Positions 6,686 through 9,888 of a stretch of 9,888 nt of DNA are shown one piece after another (positions within the stretch are counted from its first letter, which is position 1; every line of letters starts with the position of its first letter). The position numbers and the translations under genes are program-made. The notes beneath the pieces were generated by a model. It ran no database searches, was not told the origin of the DNA, and was given only the letters and a program-made list of their open reading frames with translations. Location of the stretch: contig CAMYMX010000085.1 in the NCBI GenBank assembly GCA_947259605.1, forward strand, positions 1 through 9,888. Direction: 5' to 3'. Source of the DNA: an uncultured Polyangiaceae bacterium. GTDB taxonomy: Bacteria > Myxococcota_A > Polyangia > Polyangiales > Houyiibacteriaceae.

Positions 6686-7581
6686 TGGGCTTCGGGAGAG
6701 GCAAGGTCATCCTGCTCGGCGAGCATGCCGTCGTTTATGGTTGTCCGGCGATCGCGGTGGGCATCGAGCGGGGCGTCACCGCCGAGGCAACCGCAGGCGA
6801 GCGCAACGTCTTACGGCTCTCGCCCTGGGGCCTGGCGCTCGAGCCGGACCCCTCGGGAAGCGAGCCTCTGGAGCGCGCCTTTGCGGCAGCACTAGCGCTC
6901 TACCGCGAGCGTCCCCCGCTCGAGGTGAGCGGGCAGGTCGAGCTTCCTGCCGGAGCTGGGCTCGGCTGTTCCGCGGCGATCGGGGTGGCTGTGCTCGACG
7001 CGATCGATGAAGCGCTGAGCATCAAGCGGTCTCGAACGGAGTTGGGAGAGGCGGCACTCGTCTGGGAGAGGATCTTTCACGGCAATCCATCGGGGATCGA
7101 CAACGCAATGTCGTCGATCGGAGGCGTGGCGCTCTATCGCAGAGGAGATCCGCTGCAGCCGCTGCGGTCGAACAAGCCGCTTCACTTGGTCATCGGCTAC
7201 AGCGGCGAGTTGTCGAGCACGAAAGAAATGGTCGCGTCTGTGGCGCGGCAGCTCGAGGACGACCCCAAGCGCGTGAACGAGGCTTTCGATGCGATCGAGG
7301 TGCTGGTGCGCAATGCGAAGCTCGCGATCGAGGCTGGTGATCACATCGCGCTTGGGCAACTGATCGATTTGAATCACACGATCCTCAGCTCCCTGATGCT
7401 CTGCACGAGCAAGCTCGATGAAATGTGTCAGGCCGCGAGAGCAGCAGGGGCCCTAGGCGCGAAGATGACGGGGGCAGGCGGTGGCGGCTGCATGTTCGCG
7501 CTGGCGCCAACGCACGACCACGCGCTGCGCCTTTGCGAGGTGCTCGGGCCAGACTCGTTCGTGGCGGAGGTGAGCGCGTGA
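6685..7581 (+). CDS. mvk: Mevalonate kinase (GHMP kinase family)
   Basis: This enzyme phosphorylates mevalonate to mevalonate 5-phosphate with ATP, in the cytosol. The protein is 298 residues, slightly short for the family because the N-terminus begins almost at the first motif. That motif is GRGKVILLGEHAVVYG (4-19), with the substrate/ATP-site Lys7. The ATP-binding motif 2 reads GAGLGCSAA (90-98), where Cys95 replaces the first Ser of the usual GLGSSAA while the second Ser is kept. Glu128 and Asp139 (in NPSGIDNA, 134-141) match the Mg2+-binding Glu and catalytic Asp of the family. Motif 3 is KMTGAGGGGC (260-269). The NPSGIDNA and GGVALYR region fits mevalonate kinase better than phosphomevalonate kinase, homoserine kinase or galactokinase. 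The gene sits between the prenyl synthase and decarboxylase genes, overlapping them by 1 and 4 bases, so the cluster is almost certainly one transcript. Confidence 0.95.
   Translation: MGFGRGKVILLGEHAVVYGCPAIAVGIERGVTAEATAGERNVLRLSPWGLALEPDPSGSEPLERAFAAALALYRERPPLEVSGQVELPAGAGLGCSAAIGVAVLDAIDEALSIKRSRTELGEAALVWERIFHGNPSGIDNAMSSIGGVALYRRGDPLQPLRSNKPLHLVIGYSGELSSTKEMVASVARQLEDDPKRVNEAFDAIEVLVRNAKLAIEAGDHIALGQLIDLNHTILSSLMLCTSKLDEMCQAARAAGALGAKMTGAGGGGCMFALAPTHDHALRLCEVLGPDSFVAEVSA
7566..7571 (+). promoter_or_regulatory. Ribosome binding site that sets the mvaD start
   Basis: GGAGGT, a near-perfect Shine-Dalgarno match, ends 6 bases before the GTG at 7578. It is 21 bases from the in-frame ATG at 7593, so it selects the GTG within the GTGA overlap as the start. 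Confidence 0.75.
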
Positions 7582-8567
7582 GCGGGCCAACCATGGAAGC
7601 AAGCGCCCGCGCCTGCGCCAACATTGCGCTCGCCAAGTACTGGGGGAAAGCAGACGTGAAGCGAAACATCCCGGCGGTTCCGAGCATCTCGCTCACGCTC
7701 GACCAGCTCGTGACCGAAACGCGCGTTCGCTTCGATCCCTCGCTTTCCTCGGACCTGGTGAGGCTCGATGGAAGGCGTGCAACGAAGGCCGAGGCCGATC
7801 GGGTCGTAGCGATGCTCGACCGCGTTCGCAGGGAGGCGCGGCTACGGGCGAGGGCGCAGGTCAGCAGCCACAATCACTTTCCGACGGCCGCCGGGCTCGC
7901 GTCGAGCGCCTCCGGCTTCGCCGCGCTTGCGGCCTCGGTCTCAGCGGCAGCCGGAATCCGATTCAATGCACGTCGGCTCAGCGCTTTGGCTCGGGCTTCG
8001 AGTGCGTCCGCCGCTCGCTCGATCTACGGTGGGTTCGTCGAGCTGCCCGCGGGCAGCCGAGGCGATACCGAGCTTGCAGCCAGGCCGATTGCGCCTCCCG
8101 GGCATTGGAACCTTAGGTTGGTCGTTGCGCTGACCGATCCCGGCAAGAAGAAGGTCGGGTCCACCGAGGGGATGGAGCGCTCACGAAAGACCTCGCCGTA
8201 CTATGAAGCCTGGCTCGAACAGGCGCCCAAATGGTCACGCAAGATCAAACGTGCGATCAAGGAGCGCGACCTGGACACCCTTGGCGAGGCGATGGAGCAG
8301 AGCACGCTCGCGTTTCATTGCTGCGCGATCACGTCCGCACCACCGATTTTCTACTGGGCACCCGCGACCCTGTCCGCCCTCGCCACCGTGCGCGGGCTTC
8401 GGGAACGCGGTGTTTCGGTTTGGGCGACGATGGACGCCGGGCCACACGTGAAGGCGCTTTGCGGAGTCGGTGATGCGAGCCGTGTTCGCCAGGCACTCGA
8501 CCGAACGCAGGGCGTGACACGAACTTGGGTCGCCAAGCCAGGGCCCGATGTCGAGGTGCATCGGTGA
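7578..8567 (+). CDS. mvaD: Diphosphomevalonate decarboxylase
   Basis: This enzyme converts mevalonate 5-diphosphate to IPP, CO2 and phosphate at the cost of ATP. From GTG 7578 the protein is 329 residues, the normal family length. The frame stays open upstream into the mevalonate kinase gene, but that part has no family similarity. Diagnostic motifs are NIALAKYWGKAD (15-26), SHNHFPTAAGLASSASG (97-113) as the phosphate-binding loop, SASAARS (142-148) with the conserved Arg147, GSTEGM (194-199) followed by KTSPYY, and TMDAGPHVK (284-292) with the catalytic Asp286. Arg147 and Asp286 correspond to the pair needed for phosphorylation and decarboxylation in characterised enzymes, so an active enzyme is expected. 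A phosphomevalonate decarboxylase, as in some archaea and Chloroflexi, is the main alternative. The phosphomevalonate kinase gene directly downstream argues for the classical diphosphate route. The gene overlaps both neighbours by GTGA. Confidence 0.95.
   Translation: MSGPTMEASARACANIALAKYWGKADVKRNIPAVPSISLTLDQLVTETRVRFDPSLSSDLVRLDGRRATKAEADRVVAMLDRVRREARLRARAQVSSHNHFPTAAGLASSASGFAALAASVSAAAGIRFNARRLSALARASSASAARSIYGGFVELPAGSRGDTELAARPIAPPGHWNLRLVVALTDPGKKKVGSTEGMERSRKTSPYYEAWLEQAPKWSRKIKRAIKERDLDTLGEAMEQSTLAFHCCAITSAPPIFYWAPATLSALATVRGLRERGVSVWATMDAGPHVKALCGVGDASRVRQALDRTQGVTRTWVAKPGPDVEVHR
8553..8558 (+). promoter_or_regulatory. Ribosome binding site that sets the phosphomevalonate kinase start
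   Basis: GAGGTG lies 5 bases before the GTG at 8564, inside the end of mvaD. It supports the GTG in the GTGA overlap over the ATG at 8525, 39 bases upstream, which would add 13 unrelated residues. Confidence 0.65.
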
Positions 8568-9496
8568 AGACGACGGGCGCCAACGCCCCGGGCAAAGCGC
8601 TCCTTTGTGGCGAGTATGCGGTACTGGAGGGCGCGCCGGCAGTAGTCGCGGCCGTCAACCGACGCGTGAAGGTCGCTTGGACGGAAGAGCGCATCGCGAT
8701 GTCCCCAGAGGTCGAGGCGACGCTTCGGCGGGCTCAGGCGGAGGTCGGACCTGCAGGTCGCTCGCTGCGCGTGGACGCGAGCGAGCTGTATCAGGATCGC
8801 ATCAAGCTAGGCCTCGGCTCATCCGCTGCCGCCGCCGCCGCAGCGGCCGGCGCCGTATTCGCCTCCCACGGACACGACCTCGAGGATCGAAGCACGCTGC
8901 AGCGACTGTTCGCCTGCGCACTCGAAGGCCATGCCTCCATCGCTCCTCAGGGCAGCGGCGTCGACGTTGCAGCCTCGACCTTTGGAGGTTTTCTCCGCTT
9001 CGAGCGCAACGACGAACAGGTGAACACGCGCAGACTCGAGGTGCCGAACGAGCTGCACATCCGCTTGATCTGGACGGGTCAAGCCGCGCGGACGAGTGAG
9101 CTGGTGAAAAAGGTGAAAGAGCTCCGGCGCAACGACTCGACTCGGTACTGCGCTTGCATGGAGCGGCTGGTCGAGCTCTCAGCGCGTTTTGCTTCCGCCT
9201 TCGATACTGGAAACGCGCCGGGCGTGGTTGAAGAGAGCGCGGCGTACTGCGCGGCCATGAAAGTGCTGGGAGACGCAGCGGGGGCGCCGATCCTCGAAGA
9301 GCGCCTCGAGCGCGCCGCGGAGCTTGCCGCCCGGTTTTCGGGGAGTGCAAAGCCATGCGGCGCAGGCGGTGGAGACGTCGCGATCGCGTTCTTCCTCGAG
9401 CTGACGGCCGCTGAGCGCTTTGAGCTGGCCTGCAAAGACGAAGGGTTGCATCCTATCGACGTCTCTTGGGGCGCACGAGGCGTGCAGGCCTGTTGA
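8564..9496 (+). CDS. mvaK2: Phosphomevalonate kinase (GHMP kinase family)
   Basis: This enzyme phosphorylates mevalonate 5-phosphate to mevalonate 5-diphosphate, the substrate of the enzyme encoded just upstream. From GTG 8564 the protein is 310 residues. GHMP motifs are APGKALLCGEYAVLEG (8-23), KLGLGSSAA (81-89), GSGVDVAASTFGG (130-142) and the C-terminal KPCGAGGGD (263-271). The GEYAVLEG and KPxGAGGGD forms are typical of phosphomevalonate kinase and differ from the GEHAVVYG and KMTGAGGGG forms of the mevalonate kinase in the same operon, so the two paralogues can be told apart. Motif 2 runs into eight alanines (88-95), coded by a GCC/GCG/GCA-rich stretch at about 8826-8849; this looks like a local low-complexity helix and not a frame error. 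The protein is shorter than eukaryotic phosphomevalonate kinases and near the bacterial size. It ends 16 bases before the next gene. Confidence 0.92.
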   Translation: MKTTGANAPGKALLCGEYAVLEGAPAVVAAVNRRVKVAWTEERIAMSPEVEATLRRAQAEVGPAGRSLRVDASELYQDRIKLGLGSSAAAAAAAAGAVFASHGHDLEDRSTLQRLFACALEGHASIAPQGSGVDVAASTFGGFLRFERNDEQVNTRRLEVPNELHIRLIWTGQAARTSELVKKVKELRRNDSTRYCACMERLVELSARFASAFDTGNAPGVVEESAAYCAAMKVLGDAAGAPILEERLERAAELAARFSGSAKPCGAGGGDVAIAFFLELTAAERFELACKDEGLHPIDVSWGARGVQAC

Positions 9497-9512
9497 CGGG
9501 AGCAAGCTCCAG

Positions 9513-9866
9513 ATGCTGATCAATCTCTACATCCTCTCGCTCGTGCTTGGAGCCGTGCTGCTCGGCGCCTCGCTCTTTCTCGGCGAAAAACGCGTGGACG
9601 CCGACGACCAGACGCGAGCGCACGACGATACGACCCGTGCAAGTCAGTTCGGGCAGCTCGACGGCGTGGCGGGCGGCGATTACTTCGCGCGAACCGTGCG
9701 ATCGCGCCGGTTTTGGACCTTCTTCGTTTCGTTCTTTGGCATGGCCGGGCTCATTCTCGATGGGCTCGACCTGATGACCCCTCTGGTCGCACTCATCGTG
9801 GCGGTCGCAGTCGGCGCGGTTGCCGGCGCTGGAGCTTCGGCAGCGATGCGCATTGCCTCCAGCTGA
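9513..9866 (+). CDS. Small membrane protein, NfeD/YqiJ-like membrane region
   Basis: From the ATG at 9513, with GGGAG at 9498-9502 ten bases upstream, the protein is 117 residues. A hydrophobic helix at 3-24 is followed by a charged, Asp/Arg-rich loop (25-65), then a motif RFWTFFVSFFGMAGLILDGL (66-85) that is probably a second helix, and a third helix at about 89-111. The frame is open upstream into the phosphomevalonate kinase gene, but those residues do not look like part of a membrane protein. The general plan (N-terminal helix, acidic loop, RFWTFF-like segment, Gly/Ala-rich last helix) recalls NfeD/YqiJ-like proteins encoded beside flotillin-type genes. Those normally carry a C-terminal OB-fold, which is absent here. 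The likeness is from memory of the pattern, so the function should be treated as unknown. Its position suggests it is the last gene of the mevalonate operon or the first of a separate membrane gene set. Confidence 0.78.
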   Translation: MLINLYILSLVLGAVLLGASLFLGEKRVDADDQTRAHDDTTRASQFGQLDGVAGGDYFARTVRSRRFWTFFVSFFGMAGLILDGLDLMTPLVALIVAVAVGAVAGAGASAAMRIASS

Positions 9867-9881
9867 GCCTGAGCCTCAGCT
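9861..9881 (+). terminator. Inverted repeat over the last stop codon, possible terminator
   Basis: A perfect 7-bp inverted repeat (AGCTGAG and CTCAGCT, 7-base loop) covers the stop codon of the small membrane protein gene. After one mismatch it extends by three further pairs (9857-9859 with 9883-9885, one of them G-U). No T-run is visible before the window ends, so factor-independent termination is not shown. Confidence 0.35.
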
Positions 9882-9888
9882 CGGGTAA

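Noticed and set aside
7425..7577. Upstream extension of the decarboxylase frame
   Set aside because: It lies within the mevalonate kinase gene, is Arg/Gly-rich shadow sequence, and the strong Shine-Dalgarno site points to GTG 7578.
8820..8850. GCC-rich run in the phosphomevalonate kinase gene as a microsatellite or frameshift site
   Set aside because: It codes for eight alanines using mixed GCT/GCC/GCA/GCG codons within an expected helix after GLGSSA, and the frame continues into correct downstream motifs.
120..9705. GCGATCGC octamer at 120, 6748, 9380 and 9698 as a scattered repeat
   Set aside because: Four copies seem more than chance in this composition, but three of them encode Ala-Ile-Ala with the preferred codons. 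I counted by eye only, so no signal is claimed without a genome-wide count.

Overview
The window is GC-rich, almost wholly coding DNA, with seven clearly assignable genes and one small membrane protein gene. No stretch longer than about 60 bases lacks a gene. The GC-rich codon use, the GTG starts inside 4-base GTGA overlaps, and a complete lower mevalonate pathway with a type 2 isopentenyl diphosphate isomerase suggest a myxobacterium or related Myxococcota (former Deltaproteobacteria). That placement is an inference; no rRNA or other taxonomic marker is present.

Region 1 (1-4534, + strand) concerns ion and osmotic handling. The first gene enters from the left edge and is truncated there. It encodes the last four membrane helices of a Kef/CPA2-type cation:proton antiporter. 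These are fused to about 600 residues of charged, helix-rich sequence, a P-loop NTPase-like domain whose Walker A motif lacks its Ser/Thr, and a probable winged-helix C-terminus. Its stop overlaps the GTG start of a MscS-type mechanosensitive channel gene with a signal peptide, so the two are very probably translated together. This pair is the least ordinary part of the window.

Region 2 (4546-9496) is an isoprenoid supply locus. On the minus strand lies fni (IPP isomerase, FMN type). Diverging from it is a plus-strand operon: an all-trans short-chain polyprenyl diphosphate synthase, mevalonate kinase, diphosphomevalonate decarboxylase and phosphomevalonate kinase. Together these turn mevalonate into IPP, isomerise IPP and DMAPP, and condense them to FPP or GGPP. 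HMG-CoA synthase and reductase are not in the window. Each operon gene from the prenyl synthase onward overlaps the next by 1 or 4 bases, and good Shine-Dalgarno sites decide the mvaD and pmk starts.

Region 3 (9513-9866) is a small membrane protein of 117 residues, 16 bases after the phosphomevalonate kinase gene and probably its last co-transcribed partner. It resembles the membrane part of NfeD/YqiJ-like proteins. A perfect 7-bp inverted repeat covers its stop codon at the right edge. I found no tRNA, rRNA, CRISPR array, insertion sequence or attachment site.
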